In this document: piece after piece, positions 31,950-43,800 of the stretch | How positions within the stretch are numbered: the first letter of the stretch is position 1 | How the letters are laid out: every line of letters starts with the position of its first letter | Source: VXYL01 sp964348085 | GTDB taxonomy: Bacteria > Pseudomonadota > Gammaproteobacteria > Pseudomonadales > Azotimanducaceae | DNA length: 64,000 nucleotides | Reading direction: 5' to 3' | NCBI GenBank assembly: GCA_964348085.1 | Contig: CAYGBI010000002.1 | Coordinates: 1 to 64,000 of the forward strand | Notes under the pieces: model-generated | What the model was told of the DNA's origin: nothing | The model's input: only the letters and a program-made list of their open reading frames with translations | The model's database searches: none | Translations under genes and position numbers: made by a program

Positions 31950-33503
31950 TCAGTCCGCCGACAGATTGTGGTAATGCGCGATGGCGAGGCCGGCGGCAAC
32001 GCTGGTGAATGGGTCGTGATCCACGACGCGACCGGGAAAACGCTGGTCGAGTAGACGATGCACGGCGGGAATCAGCGACGAGCCCCCTGTGCGTAGGACG
32101 ATGTCGATCGCCTGCGCCGGTAATCTGGCCCGCTGTAGCGTGCGTGCGACTGCCTCGTCCAAGCGGCTCAGCATGTCGCCGATCATTCCCTCGAATTCTC
32201 GGCGCGTGACGCGTACCTCGACGTCGATCTCGGGAATATCCAAGGTCGTCTCGTCAGTTTCGGAGAGCCGCGCTTTGCAGTCCTTGATGGCTTGGAAGAT
32301 CAGGTAGCCTAGGTTCTGCTGGATCAACTCGCGTAGGCGACGGAACTTGATGCGCGCCTCGCCGCCTTGGTCGATGCGCCTCTGTACCGCTTCGGTATAG
32401 CGGTTCTGGTTGAGCAGATAGGTCACTGCCCAGTTGACTAGGAGGTCTTCGTAGTCCTCGAACGGGAACAGCGTGTCGATTTCGCCATACTCGCCCCGGC
32501 GCTTCCACCGCTCGCCTTTGCCAAGCAGTGGAAACAGCAATTCACGAAACAAGCGTTGATCGATGTGGTCGCCGCCAAGCGCGATGCCGTGGGTGGTGAC
32601 TACGCGAAAACGGTGCTTACCGGCGCCCACCGAGGCGGCTCGCTTCCCTGCTACACGTTCCAACACACAGAAGTCCAACGTGCCGCCGCCGAAGTCGACG
32701 GTCAGCAAACGCTCCCCGGCGGCGCTTGGATTGGCGTCTAAGTAACTCACCGCCGCGGCGATGGGTTCTGGATAGAAGCGCGGCCGAGCGATGCCGGCGT
32801 AGCGGTAGGCCTCGCCAAGGCGGGAGAGCGCCAATTGGTTGCGGTAACGGTCGCGACCTTCAAAGTTCACCGGATGTCCCGCGCCGCAAGCGCCGATCTC
32901 GCCTTGCCGACGAGCCAGCGCCTTACGCATTCGCAGCAGGATCGGCGTGATCAAGGCCACCAAGCGAAATGGGTGGTCGAACACCATCAAGCGGCGCACA
33001 TCCTGCTTGCCGAGCAAACGTTTGGCGCCGCGGAACAACCGCCCCTGCGTACCAGTGTCGGTCATGGGGGCGCTGTAGACGTCTTCCGTCAGCGAATCAC
33101 CGGGATTGCGGGAACCTGCGCCCGCGCTTCCCACCGACAGCGTCGCCTTGCCGATCACCTCGGGCACCAGCTCCACTTTGCGACCGGTGTTGTCGGCGAT
33201 ATAACGTTGCACCGCCTCCCAGCCGGTGCGGGGTTGCAGGGAGCGGTCGATATAGGTGGCCGACGGCATGATCTCACCGGCGTGTTCGCCGGCGTCGAAG
33301 CGCCGTGCGGGGTCCGTCGCCGGCATTCCCGGCAGGTCGTCTTGGGCGCTACGACGCCGCGTTCGATCCTGTGGCCCGCTCGCCGATGCGTCGTCTCGCC
33401 GCAGCGAGACTAGGCTCACGCGGTCGCCGTCGTAGGTGGCGGCTACGGAGTTGCTGGTGCCGAAGTCGATGCCCACACCGATGCGGCGTGCGCTTTCGGT
33501 CAC
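31950..33503 (-). CDS. Hsp70 family protein (YegD-like)
   Basis: About 517 residues with an actin/Hsp70 ATPase fold: phosphate-1 loop GVGIDFGTSNSVAATYDG near the start and phosphate-2 loop LLTVDFGGGTLDFCVLE in the middle; the C-terminus ends just after the ATPase-like part (GLAIAHYHNL), lacking the DnaK substrate-binding domain. This fits YegD-type Hsp70 relatives. The GTG start at 33503 overlaps the stop of the CoA-transferase (GTGA), so the two are co-translated; the much longer open frame is unsupported. Its client is unknown. Confidence 0.85.
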   Translation of the reverse strand: MTESARRIGVGIDFGTSNSVAATYDGDRVSLVSLRRDDASASGPQDRTRRRSAQDDLPGMPATDPARRFDAGEHAGEIMPSATYIDRSLQPRTGWEAVQRYIADNTGRKVELVPEVIGKATLSVGSAGAGSRNPGDSLTEDVYSAPMTDTGTQGRLFRGAKRLLGKQDVRRLMVFDHPFRLVALITPILLRMRKALARRQGEIGACGAGHPVNFEGRDRYRNQLALSRLGEAYRYAGIARPRFYPEPIAAAVSYLDANPSAAGERLLTVDFGGGTLDFCVLERVAGKRAASVGAGKHRFRVVTTHGIALGGDHIDQRLFRELLFPLLGKGERWKRRGEYGEIDTLFPFEDYEDLLVNWAVTYLLNQNRYTEAVQRRIDQGGEARIKFRRLRELIQQNLGYLIFQAIKDCKARLSETDETTLDIPEIDVEVRVTRREFEGMIGDMLSRLDEAVARTLQRARLPAQAIDIVLRTGGSSLIPAVHRLLDQRFPGRVVDHDPFTSVAAGLAIAHYHNLSAD

Positions 33504-34705
33504 TCGGTTCGCTCCGTCGACGAGCGGGCATCTCGTGTACTTTCTTCCTCCGTCTCGGCAAGCAGTACGCCGGCGGCGGTCCAACCGGCGATCTCCTCGT
33601 CGGCACAGCCGAGCCAGCTCTTCAGCACCGAGGCGTTGTGCTCGCCGCGGTGGGGCGCCACGCCTCGCACGCCGGCGTCGGCGTTGGAAAAGCGGTACGG
33701 CGACTGCGTAACCGGGCGCGTGGCGCCGGCGCGGTCGTCGATGTGAGTGATGCTGCCGCGATGGCGGACGGTTGGCGACGCCAGCACATCGGCGGAATCG
33801 CGAACGTCGCCCCACGCCAGATTCATGGCTTCCATCGCGTCTCGCACTTGCGCCTTCGAGGTCAAGCCGGCGAAGAACGTCGCCGCGGCCTGACGTCGCA
33901 CGCGGATCTTCTCCGCCAGCGATGCGCCCGGCGGCGTTGGGTCGGCGACACCCATCCGGCCGGTCAGTTGTCGCCAAACGTGCCGGAAGTCGCCGGCGAT
34001 GAGCACCTCGCCGCTACCGGTACGCCAGATTTCCGATAGCGCCGGCGCGGTGTGTCGAGAGTCTTCGATCGCATAGTGCAGTTGATCGTCGGTGACCAGC
34101 ATGGTGTCGAGCATGGCGATGTCGATGTGCTGACCGAGCCCTGTGCGCTCGCGCATCAGCAACGCCGACAACGCGGCCACCAGACCGTGCAGCGAAGCGT
34201 TGGTGTCGGCAACGGACATCTGAATATCCGTCGCCGGCCGACCGTCGCGCGCTTGCCGCCGGACCAGCCCGGCTTCCGCGTGAATCGCCGCCGCATACGC
34301 CGGGCGCCGGGACTCGGGTCCGTCTTGACCGAAGCCCGAAATAGAGAGCAACACGATGTCCTCGCGTAGCGTTTTCAATACTTCGTAGCCGAGGCCTAGC
34401 CGCGCCATCACGCCGGGGCGGAAGTTCTCGATGACCAAATCCGCCTTTGCCGCCAAACGTTTCACCAAAGCGACGCCGGCCGGTTTGGCAAGATCGACGC
34501 AGATGTCCCGTTTGCCTACGTTCTGCTGGTGAAAATAGCCCGGCACGCCGCCGCGCACCGCACCCCATAGGCGCGTCAAGTCGCCATTCGGCGGCTCCAC
34601 TTTGACGACATCTGCGCCGAGGTCGCTGAGCATTCGCCCGGCGAACGGCCCAGCGAGCACGCGGGACAGGTCGAGAACTTTGGTGCCGTCCAAGGGGTGG
34701 GTCAC
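33500..34705 (-). CDS. CaiB/BaiF CoA-transferase family protein
   Basis: About 401 residues of a family III CoA-transferase. Hallmarks: LDGTKVLDLSRVLAGPFAGR, LGADVVKVEPPNGDLTR, the segment QNVGKRDICVDL, and SVADTNASLHG containing the likely catalytic Asp. These enzymes move CoA between carboxylic acids. The start is GTG at 34705; the frame extends to 34762 but overlaps the aceE leader. The last codons overlap the Hsp70-like gene. The acid substrates are unknown. Confidence 0.87.
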   Translation of the reverse strand: MTHPLDGTKVLDLSRVLAGPFAGRMLSDLGADVVKVEPPNGDLTRLWGAVRGGVPGYFHQQNVGKRDICVDLAKPAGVALVKRLAAKADLVIENFRPGVMARLGLGYEVLKTLREDIVLLSISGFGQDGPESRRPAYAAAIHAEAGLVRRQARDGRPATDIQMSVADTNASLHGLVAALSALLMRERTGLGQHIDIAMLDTMLVTDDQLHYAIEDSRHTAPALSEIWRTGSGEVLIAGDFRHVWRQLTGRMGVADPTPPGASLAEKIRVRRQAAATFFAGLTSKAQVRDAMEAMNLAWGDVRDSADVLASPTVRHRGSITHIDDRAGATRPVTQSPYRFSNADAGVRGVAPHRGEHNASVLKSWLGCADEEIAGWTAAGVLLAETEEESTRDARSSTERTE

Positions 34706-34812
34706 GACGAGGTCTTGGCAACGAAGAGGGCGGCAGTGTAATGCCGGTTCGGGCGTGTGCAAGTGCTGGCGTGGCTATAATCGCCCCAGCGCCTGTGGGA
34801 TACGACCAACTG

Positions 34813-37458
<2,646 letters not shown>

Positions 37459-37606
37459 CGGTGTGCGATGGGGATTGACGCGGTGTCCCCGCGAGTCCTT
37501 GGTGCGCCGCCGATGTTCTTGGCCGATGCGTTGAACGGTCCGGGCTGAGCCTCAATGCCCTGAGAATGTCGCTCTAGATGGGCAATGTCCGGGTATGCTT
37601 TCGCGA

Positions 37607-37810
37607 CTAGCCGACATTGGCATGGTCCGTGGTCCTGATTCTCGCCGATTCCTTCGTTGCGGCGCGGTAAGCACTCAAACCCTCATCCGCACGCTGCCAA
37701 TTCCGATACACCTCCATTACGTCGCGCACGCCCGGCTGCTTGAGCGCCTCTTCAAGCAATGCCGCACGCACGCGTTCCCTCTGGGACTGCGGCATGGGCT
37801 GTTTGGTCAT
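37607..37810 (-). CDS. Small hypothetical protein
   Basis: A 67-residue charged protein starting MTKQPMPQSQRERVRAALLEEALKQPG and predicted mostly helical. A GGCGAGAAG stretch precedes the ATG at good spacing. It lies 95 bp downstream of the SDR at 37905, on the same strand, beyond a terminator-like hairpin. I do not recognise a family. The rest of the 446 bp between aceE and the SDR holds only the hairpin. Confidence 0.45.
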   Translation of the reverse strand: MTKQPMPQSQRERVRAALLEEALKQPGVRDVMEVYRNWQRADEGLSAYRAATKESARIRTTDHANVG

Positions 37811-37850
37811 CTTCTCGCCTTCCCTCTAAAGACTACAGACAATGTGCTCG

Positions 37851-37877
37851 ACGACCGCCCACCTGTGGCGGCCGTCG
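37851..37877 (-). terminator. Hairpin downstream of SDR gene
   Basis: The minus strand reads GACGGCCGCC, a 7-nt loop, then GGCGGTCGTC: a 10-bp stem with one G-U, 28 bp after the SDR stop. There is no clear T tract, so termination is only plausible. Confidence 0.45.
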
Positions 37878-37904
37878 GGGTGGCCCACTGGGGTCTTTGC
37901 GCGC

Positions 37905-38804
37905 CTAACGTCTTGGCCTCGGCGTGCGCGGCGCCCGAGGATGCGCATTCGACATGTCCATGAGCCTGTCGATATGCGGCAGCAGGTCCTCGTAGGTCGC
38001 GCCGGCGCCGAGTTGCACCGGGTCGTTCACCCAGACTTCGCTGCGGCTGTAGTTGCCGCCGGAGGCGTGGATGACCGCGCCGTTGGGGGCGTCCTCGCTG
38101 CACATGTACAGCACCGCCGGACTCACCAGAGCGGGATGGCGCATCGGGTCGGGCTCGTCCAAGTTCTCGCTGCGTCCCGGCACGGTATTGGTCATCCGCG
38201 TCGCCGCACCCGGCCCTAGGCAGTTCACCCGCACATTGCGATTGGCGCCTTCCAAGGCAAGCACATTGGCGAGGCCGAGCATGCCCATCTTCGCCGCGCC
38301 GTAGTTGGCTTGGCCGAAGTTGCCGAAGATGCCGGAGCCGGAACTGGTGAGCACGATGCGCCCATAGCGTTGTTCGTACATGTGCGGCCAAACCGCGTGG
38401 ATGACGTAGGCGGTGCCGGTGAGATGCACTTGCATCACTAGGTCGAACTCGTCGAGCGTCATGTTCTTGAACGTGCGGTCGCGCAGGATGCCGGCGTTGT
38501 TGACGAGGATATCGACGCGTCCGAACGCGGCGACGGCGTCGTCGGCGATGCTCTTGGCACCGTCCCGGTCAGCGACCGACGCCTTGTTGGCGATCGCGTC
38601 GCCGCCAAACGCCTTGATCTCGTCGACGACCGCGTCCGCCGCGTCGCCGACGCCAGTGCCGTCTACGGCGCCGCCCAAGTCGTTCACCACCACCTTGGCG
38701 CCGCGTTTGGCGAACTCGATGGCGTGGCAGCGGCCGATGCCGCCTCCCGCGCCGGTTACCACCGCCACTTTGCCGTTGAACTCGCTGTCTAGTAACTCGC
38801 TCAT
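37905..38804 (-). CDS. SDR oxidoreductase, MFE-2 (17-beta-HSD4)-like
   Basis: A 299-residue SDR. TGAGGGIGRCHAIEFAKRGA, then NDLGGAVDGTG and NNAGILRDRTFKNMTLDEF match the dehydrogenase part of peroxisomal multifunctional enzyme type 2 and its bacterial relatives; the catalytic Ser/Tyr/Lys appear as TSSGSGIFG and YGAAK. Such enzymes oxidise 3-hydroxyacyl-CoA or hydroxysteroids. The Arg/Pro-rich tail is low-complexity. It is divergent from a PhyH gene 66 bp away. Confidence 0.88.
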   Translation of the reverse strand: MSELLDSEFNGKVAVVTGAGGGIGRCHAIEFAKRGAKVVVNDLGGAVDGTGVGDAADAVVDEIKAFGGDAIANKASVADRDGAKSIADDAVAAFGRVDILVNNAGILRDRTFKNMTLDEFDLVMQVHLTGTAYVIHAVWPHMYEQRYGRIVLTSSGSGIFGNFGQANYGAAKMGMLGLANVLALEGANRNVRVNCLGPGAATRMTNTVPGRSENLDEPDPMRHPALVSPAVLYMCSEDAPNGAVIHASGGNYSRSEVWVNDPVQLGAGATYEDLLPHIDRLMDMSNAHPRAPRTPRPRR

Positions 38805-38870
38805 AGTGTCCTCTCGCTTCTTTCGCTATCGAGTCGTTATGCTTGCCGTCTGGCTTCTTGAGTCCCGTTG

Positions 38871-39638
38871 ATGACCCCGGAACAGGTCGCTCAGTACAAG
38901 GAAACGGGTTATACCATCGTTCCCGGCTTTTTCGCAGCGGCTGAAGTCGCCGCACTGGCGCGAGAAGTGCGGGGCTGGATTGCCAAGGGCCTGCCGCGCG
39001 ACGTCGCCATACCGGAGTCTAAACGCAACCTGCAACTCATTCCGCTGTGGCCGCACAGCCGCTTGTTCCGCGCCTTGCCGTTTCATCCCAAAGTCGCCGT
39101 CGCGGTATCCGCGCTACTCGGTGACCCGGTGGTGAAAATCCTCGATCAGATGTTCTACAAACCGCCCCGCGACGGCATGGGCACCAACTGGCACACCGAC
39201 AACGCCTACTTCAAGATCGCCGAACCGTTGCGCGGATGCGCGATGTGGGTAGCCATTGACGACGCGGATCGGGCCAACGGCGGGCTGAAGGTGTTGCCGC
39301 GAGCGTTCGATCGCGAGTTCCTGCACGAGCGGGATCCGGACAGCGATCACCACATCCGCACCTATCTCAACGGTGGCGAGGCCGTGCATTGCGAACTCGC
39401 CGCCGGCGGCGTGGTGTTCTTCAGCTTCGGCACGCCCCATGCCACGGGCGCCAATCCGACCGAGCGCGGCCGCACTGGCGTCGGCATTCACTTCGTCAAC
39501 TTCGACTACGCCAACGACGCCATGCGCTCAGCAGAGCGCTGGCAGCAGGTCGTGCTGACGGGTGAACGGGCCAGCGGCGGCGAGCGGGAATACGGCGAGC
39601 GGCTCTCCTTCGCGCACGAACTGGCTGTGGCGAGTTAG
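38871..39638 (+). CDS. Phytanoyl-CoA dioxygenase (PhyH) family protein
   Basis: 255 residues. Starts MTPEQVAQYKETGYTIVPGF, a typical PhyH N-terminus (ATG at 38871). Iron ligands are His108-Thr-Asp110 (NWHTDNAY) and His190 (FGTPHATG), with Arg199/201 for 2-oxoglutarate. It should be an Fe(II)/2-oxoglutarate hydroxylase with an unknown substrate. It is divergent from the MFE-2-like SDR and convergent with another PhyH gene, suggesting a shared pathway. Confidence 0.86.
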   Translation: MTPEQVAQYKETGYTIVPGFFAAAEVAALAREVRGWIAKGLPRDVAIPESKRNLQLIPLWPHSRLFRALPFHPKVAVAVSALLGDPVVKILDQMFYKPPRDGMGTNWHTDNAYFKIAEPLRGCAMWVAIDDADRANGGLKVLPRAFDREFLHERDPDSDHHIRTYLNGGEAVHCELAAGGVVFFSFGTPHATGANPTERGRTGVGIHFVNFDYANDAMRSAERWQQVVLTGERASGGEREYGERLSFAHELAVAS

Positions 39639-39684
39639 GCGATCAACGCGAGTCGTCGCGTCGCGGCGAACCCAAAGCGTCGCG

Positions 39685-40440
39685 TCAGTGGCGAATGCGA
39701 AAGTCGTTCACTCCGGTGCGGTCTTCGCCACGCATCAAATAAAGCGTTCGCTCGGACATGGAAAGCGGGCCGCCACGTCGGCCGTCGGCCAAGTCGCGAC
39801 GGTACACCGAGGTAGTGGGCATATAGCGCAGGGTCATGCCGCGTCTAGGTTTGGGGGAGCGGTTCGGCTCGGAACCGTGAATCAGAAAGATGTCGTGCAG
39901 CGAGACTTGGCCGGTGTCGAGAACGATGTCCTTAGCGGTGGATTCGTCGTATTCATCCGCTCGAATCTCCAGCGGCAGGCTCAGACCGTCGGCACCGTTG
40001 AAATCGTGTTTACCGAGTTGCCGGCGGCGGTGCGAACCGGGGATTACGCGCAGGCAGCCGTTCTCCGGCGTCGCCGCATCGACGGCAATCCACACCGAGC
40101 ACGTCGCCAGCGGCCGGATGGGCCAATACTCGCCGTCTTGGTGCCACGGCGTTTTGCTGCCGATGTGCGCTGGTTTGGCGAAGAAGCTTGAGTTCCACAG
40201 CGCGAAGTCTGGACCGATGAGCTGCTCGACCATATCGAGGATTGCCGGTATGCGAGCGATGTCGAGAAAGCCGGCGTCGAACGCCAGCACCGCCGGGCAG
40301 TAGTCGGCGAACTCCGGGTGCTTGGCGAGCAAACGGTCATGGCGACGGCGAATTTCGGCGAGTGCTTCGTCGTCGAGCCGGAAGTTCGGAGTGACGTAGC
40401 CGTCCCTTTGGTAGCGGCGAATCTGTTCTTCGGTCAGCAT
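39685..40440 (-). CDS. Phytanoyl-CoA dioxygenase (PhyH) family protein
   Basis: 251 residues, starting MLTEEQIRRYQRDGYVTPNF. The triad is His100-Gln-Asp102 (PWHQDGEYW) and His188 (FLIHGSEPN), with Arg200. The phrase RVIPGSHRRRQLG and the WHQDGEYWPI context resemble PhyH proteins that hydroxylate small metabolites. It faces the neighbouring PhyH gene across 46 bp, but they are only distantly similar, so this is not a recent duplication. Confidence 0.86.
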   Translation of the reverse strand: MLTEEQIRRYQRDGYVTPNFRLDDEALAEIRRRHDRLLAKHPEFADYCPAVLAFDAGFLDIARIPAILDMVEQLIGPDFALWNSSFFAKPAHIGSKTPWHQDGEYWPIRPLATCSVWIAVDAATPENGCLRVIPGSHRRRQLGKHDFNGADGLSLPLEIRADEYDESTAKDIVLDTGQVSLHDIFLIHGSEPNRSPKPRRGMTLRYMPTTSVYRRDLADGRRGGPLSMSERTLYLMRGEDRTGVNDFRIRH

Positions 40441-40516
40441 GACGCAAGTGGCCTACATGTTTGAGCCGCAGTATAAGGCGCTTGGCGCGGAGGTGGCCCA
40501 AGGACATGCGCCGCAG

Positions 40517-40605
40517 AACGGCGCGTTAGCGCCGTTGACAAGGCGCGGGATCCTAGCTGGGGAGTCCCGAATGCTTGCGCGAGGAACTCGGCGGCGCTTG
40601 CGCCG
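40517..40605. repeat. Two perfect small hairpins upstream of the restriction locus
   Basis: AACGGCGC-GTTA-GCGCCGTT (40517-40536) and CGGCGC-TT-GCGCCG (40592-40605) lie in the 189 bp between a PhyH start and the hsdR stop. They could terminate the hsd transcript coming from the right, though neither has a T tract. Confidence 0.4.
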
Positions 40606-40629
40606 TGTTGGTAGCGATGCGTAATAGTG

Positions 40630-43600
40630 TCAAACCGTCCAACCGGCCGACAACATCTCCGCCTGTTCGATCACCGTCTGCGTAGCGTTCTCTTGCTTGT
40701 CCGGCGGATAGCGGTGCCTGCGTAAGATGCGCCTTATCAATACTCGAATCCGAGCGCGAGCATTTTCCCGCATCGTCCAGTCTATCGATACGTTTTTCCT
40801 CACTGTATCGACCAACTCTCGCGCAATTCCGCGCAACGTGTCGTCGCCGAGGATCTTGACGGCACTGTCGTTGACCGAAAGAGCATCGTAAAACGCGAGT
40901 TCATCGGTCGATAAACTCAACTTCTCCCCGCGAGCGTCCGCTTCGCGCATCTCTTTCGCCAGTGCGACCAGTTCCTCGATAACTTGAGCGGCTTCGATTG
41001 CGCGATTCTGATACCGCCGGATGGTCTGCTCGAGCATCTCCGCGAACGACTTAGCCTGTACCACGTTCTTCTTTCGGTGAGCGGCTAACTCGGTCGTCAA
41101 CAGCTTCCGCAGCAATTCAACTGCCAAGTGACGTTGCGGCATGCCTTGGACCTCGGCTAGAAACTCGTCGGACAGAATCGATATGTCGGGCTTGCCGATT
41201 CCCGCAGCCGAGAAAATGTCTACGACTTCATCAGACGCCACTGCGCGGGAGACAAGCTGCCGAATGGCGTGGTCGAGGTCTTCTTCTGATTTGCCTCCCG
41301 ACACGGCACGTTTGGCCAATGCGGACCGTACAGCTTGGAAAAAAGCGACCTCGTCGCGAATCGCAAGAGCCTCCTCGTGAGGAACAGCAAGCGCGAACGC
41401 CTGCGATAGCTCCCGGACCGTCCTCAGACACCGGTCCTTCCCTTGATCCTGCTGTAGGACATGTTCTTGAGCACCCGGGAGCAACCCTAGGCGCTTCGCC
41501 GGCGTTCCGCTGACCCAAGCGGTCCGATCGAAACCGTGGAAGAGGCCGCAGCAGACCTCGTACTTTTCTTGCATGACAGCCACCGCCTGATCCTGATCCA
41601 GCGCCGTTTCGCCGGTGCCACCGCTCTCGGTGTAGGTCTTGAGCGCCTTCTTCAGTTCATGGGCAAGCCCCAGATAGTCGACGACCAATCCGCCGGGCTT
41701 GTCCTTGAACACGCGGTTGACCCGGGCGATGGTCTGCATAAGTCCATGGGCCCGCATTGGCTTGTCCACATACATCGTGTGCAGGCTCGGCGCGTCGAAC
41801 CCCGTCAGCCACATATCACGCACTAGGACGATCTTGAACGGGTCGTTGGCGTCCCGGAACCGCTTCGCCAAGGTCTCCCGGCGTGGCTTGTTTCGGATGT
41901 GCTGCTGCCAGTCGACCGGGTCGGAAGCGGAACCCGTCATGACGACTTTGCAAGTGCCGGCCCTATCATCGTCATCGTGCCAATTGGGACGCAGACGCAC
42001 GATCTCTTGGTAGAGATCAACGCAAATTCGACGACTCATGCAGACGATCATGGCCTTGCCGTCCATGGCTTCCAAGCGCTCCCCGAAGTGGTCGACGATG
42101 TCCTCAGCAATTAAGCTGAGCCGTTTCGACGTGCCGACGATGGCTTCCAATTGCGCCCACTTCGTCTTCAGCTTTTCGCGGCGAGCAATCTCTTCGCCTT
42201 CCGTCGCCTCGTCGAAATCTTGGTCGATAGTCGGCTTCTCCTGCTCGTCCAGCGCTAGTTTCGCGAGGCGACTTTCGTAGTAGATCGGAACGGTGGCACC
42301 GTCTTCGACAGCGCGCTGGATGTCGTAGATGCTGATGTGGTCGCCGAATACCGCTCGGGTATTCGCGTCCTCCAGTTCGATGGGTGTCCCGGTGAACCCG
42401 ATGAACGACGCGTTCGGCAGCGCGTCCCGCATGTGCCGGGCATACCCGTCGATAAAGTCGTATTGGCTGCGATGCGCTTCGTCGGCGATGACGACGATAT
42501 TCCTCCGGTCGGACAAACGCGGGTGTCGGTCGCCTTTCCCTTGGGGGAAGAACTTCTGGATGGTGGTGAAGACCACGCCGCCGGACTCCACCTTGAGCCT
42601 TGCTCTCAGATCCGCTCGGCTATTGGCTTGTACGGGAGGCTGACGCAGTAATTCTGCGCACCTCGAGAAAGTTCCGAATAGCTGATCGTCCAAGTCGTTG
42701 CGGTCGGTAAGAACCACGATCGTTGGGTTCTTCATGGCCGGCTCGCGCACGATGCGCCCGGCGTAGAACGCCATCGTCAGACTCTTGCCCGACCCTTGGG
42801 TGTGCCAGACGACGCCTATGCGCCGGTCACCCGGTGCGCCGCCGGGCTTGATGCCAGCTTCGTAGCGACCGCGTTCTTCCCCCACGCCGTCCGACTGCCG
42901 CTTAAGCTCCGCTGCGCGTAGTGTCTCGGAGACCGCGTTCTGCACGGCGTGGAACTGGTGATAACCCGCCATCTTTTTGGCGAGCACTCCGCTCCCGTCG
43001 TCCTCGAACACGGTGAAGTCGTGGAACAGCGCGAGCAGCCGGTGCGGGGCGCAGGCACCCGCAAGCAACACTTGGATCTCCGGCAGCTTCGGGTCTGCCA
43101 GTGTCTCGCCCGTGATCGTACGCCACGGCTTGAACCACTCCCATGTCGCCGTCAATGTCCCGATGCGGGCTTCCAGCCCGTCCGACACGATAAGCACCGC
43201 GTTAAACGCGAACAGCGACGGGATGTCCGCTTTGTAGGTTTGAAGCTGCTGGAATGCGGATTGGATGGTGGCGTTCTCGTCCGTAGGGTTCTTGAGCTCA
43301 ATCACCCCGAGCGGCAGGCCGTTGACGAACAGCACGACATCGGGACGACGCTCGTGCTTGTTCTCGACGACGGTGAACTGGTTGACCGCGAGCCAATCGT
43401 TGCTGGTAGGGTCGTCAAAGTCGAAGATGCGGGCTTGGGCACCGCGGATGGCTCCATCTTTGGTGCGATATTCCACCGTGACGCCGTTGATGAGCATGCG
43501 ATGGACGGTCCTGTTGCGGGCCTCCAGAGTCGTGCCGGCGGGTTGGAGCAGTTGACGATGCGCTTCATCGACCGCATCACTGGGAAGGTCTGGATTGAGC

Positions 43601-43800
43601 CAAGTGAGCGCGGATCGCAAACGCGCATCTAGGATTACTTCGCTGTAGTCAGCGCGTTCCGCACCCGGCATGTCGGGTGCAATGTCTGGGCCGTGGACGA
43701 TCGCCCAGTCAAACGATGCCAGCCAGTCGAGAGCGACGCCTTCAACGGTCGATTCCGATAGGGATGTAGGCCCCACGAGCGGGGTTCCGTCAGGCGTCAT
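40630..43800 (-). CDS. hsdR: Type I restriction endonuclease subunit R
   Basis: A 1056-residue DNA translocase/nuclease. The N-terminal PD-(D/E)XK nuclease shows Asp154 (RRPDVVLFVNG) and Glu168-Leu-Lys170 (GVIELKNP). The SF2 helicase has Walker A GSGKS at 336-340, the DEAH box in VVIADEAHRSQYD, and later motifs including TRVNRVFKDKPGG-like ARVNRVFKDKPGGLVVDY. It translocates and cleaves unmethylated DNA with HsdM and HsdS. The ATG overlaps the hsdS end by 11 bp. Confidence 0.96.
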   Translation of the reverse strand: MTPDGTPLVGPTSLSESTVEGVALDWLASFDWAIVHGPDIAPDMPGAERADYSEVILDARLRSALTWLNPDLPSDAVDEAHRQLLQPAGTTLEARNRTVHRMLINGVTVEYRTKDGAIRGAQARIFDFDDPTSNDWLAVNQFTVVENKHERRPDVVLFVNGLPLGVIELKNPTDENATIQSAFQQLQTYKADIPSLFAFNAVLIVSDGLEARIGTLTATWEWFKPWRTITGETLADPKLPEIQVLLAGACAPHRLLALFHDFTVFEDDGSGVLAKKMAGYHQFHAVQNAVSETLRAAELKRQSDGVGEERGRYEAGIKPGGAPGDRRIGVVWHTQGSGKSLTMAFYAGRIVREPAMKNPTIVVLTDRNDLDDQLFGTFSRCAELLRQPPVQANSRADLRARLKVESGGVVFTTIQKFFPQGKGDRHPRLSDRRNIVVIADEAHRSQYDFIDGYARHMRDALPNASFIGFTGTPIELEDANTRAVFGDHISIYDIQRAVEDGATVPIYYESRLAKLALDEQEKPTIDQDFDEATEGEEIARREKLKTKWAQLEAIVGTSKRLSLIAEDIVDHFGERLEAMDGKAMIVCMSRRICVDLYQEIVRLRPNWHDDDDRAGTCKVVMTGSASDPVDWQQHIRNKPRRETLAKRFRDANDPFKIVLVRDMWLTGFDAPSLHTMYVDKPMRAHGLMQTIARVNRVFKDKPGGLVVDYLGLAHELKKALKTYTESGGTGETALDQDQAVAVMQEKYEVCCGLFHGFDRTAWVSGTPAKRLGLLPGAQEHVLQQDQGKDRCLRTVRELSQAFALAVPHEEALAIRDEVAFFQAVRSALAKRAVSGGKSEEDLDHAIRQLVSRAVASDEVVDIFSAAGIGKPDISILSDEFLAEVQGMPQRHLAVELLRKLLTTELAAHRKKNVVQAKSFAEMLEQTIRRYQNRAIEAAQVIEELVALAKEMREADARGEKLSLSTDELAFYDALSVNDSAVKILGDDTLRGIARELVDTVRKNVSIDWTMRENARARIRVLIRRILRRHRYPPDKQENATQTVIEQAEMLSAGWTV

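Noticed and set aside
33504..33977. 158-residue N-terminal extension of the Hsp70-like protein
   Set aside because: Overlaps the CoA-transferase out of frame and is low-complexity; the ATPase fold starts after the GTG at 33503.
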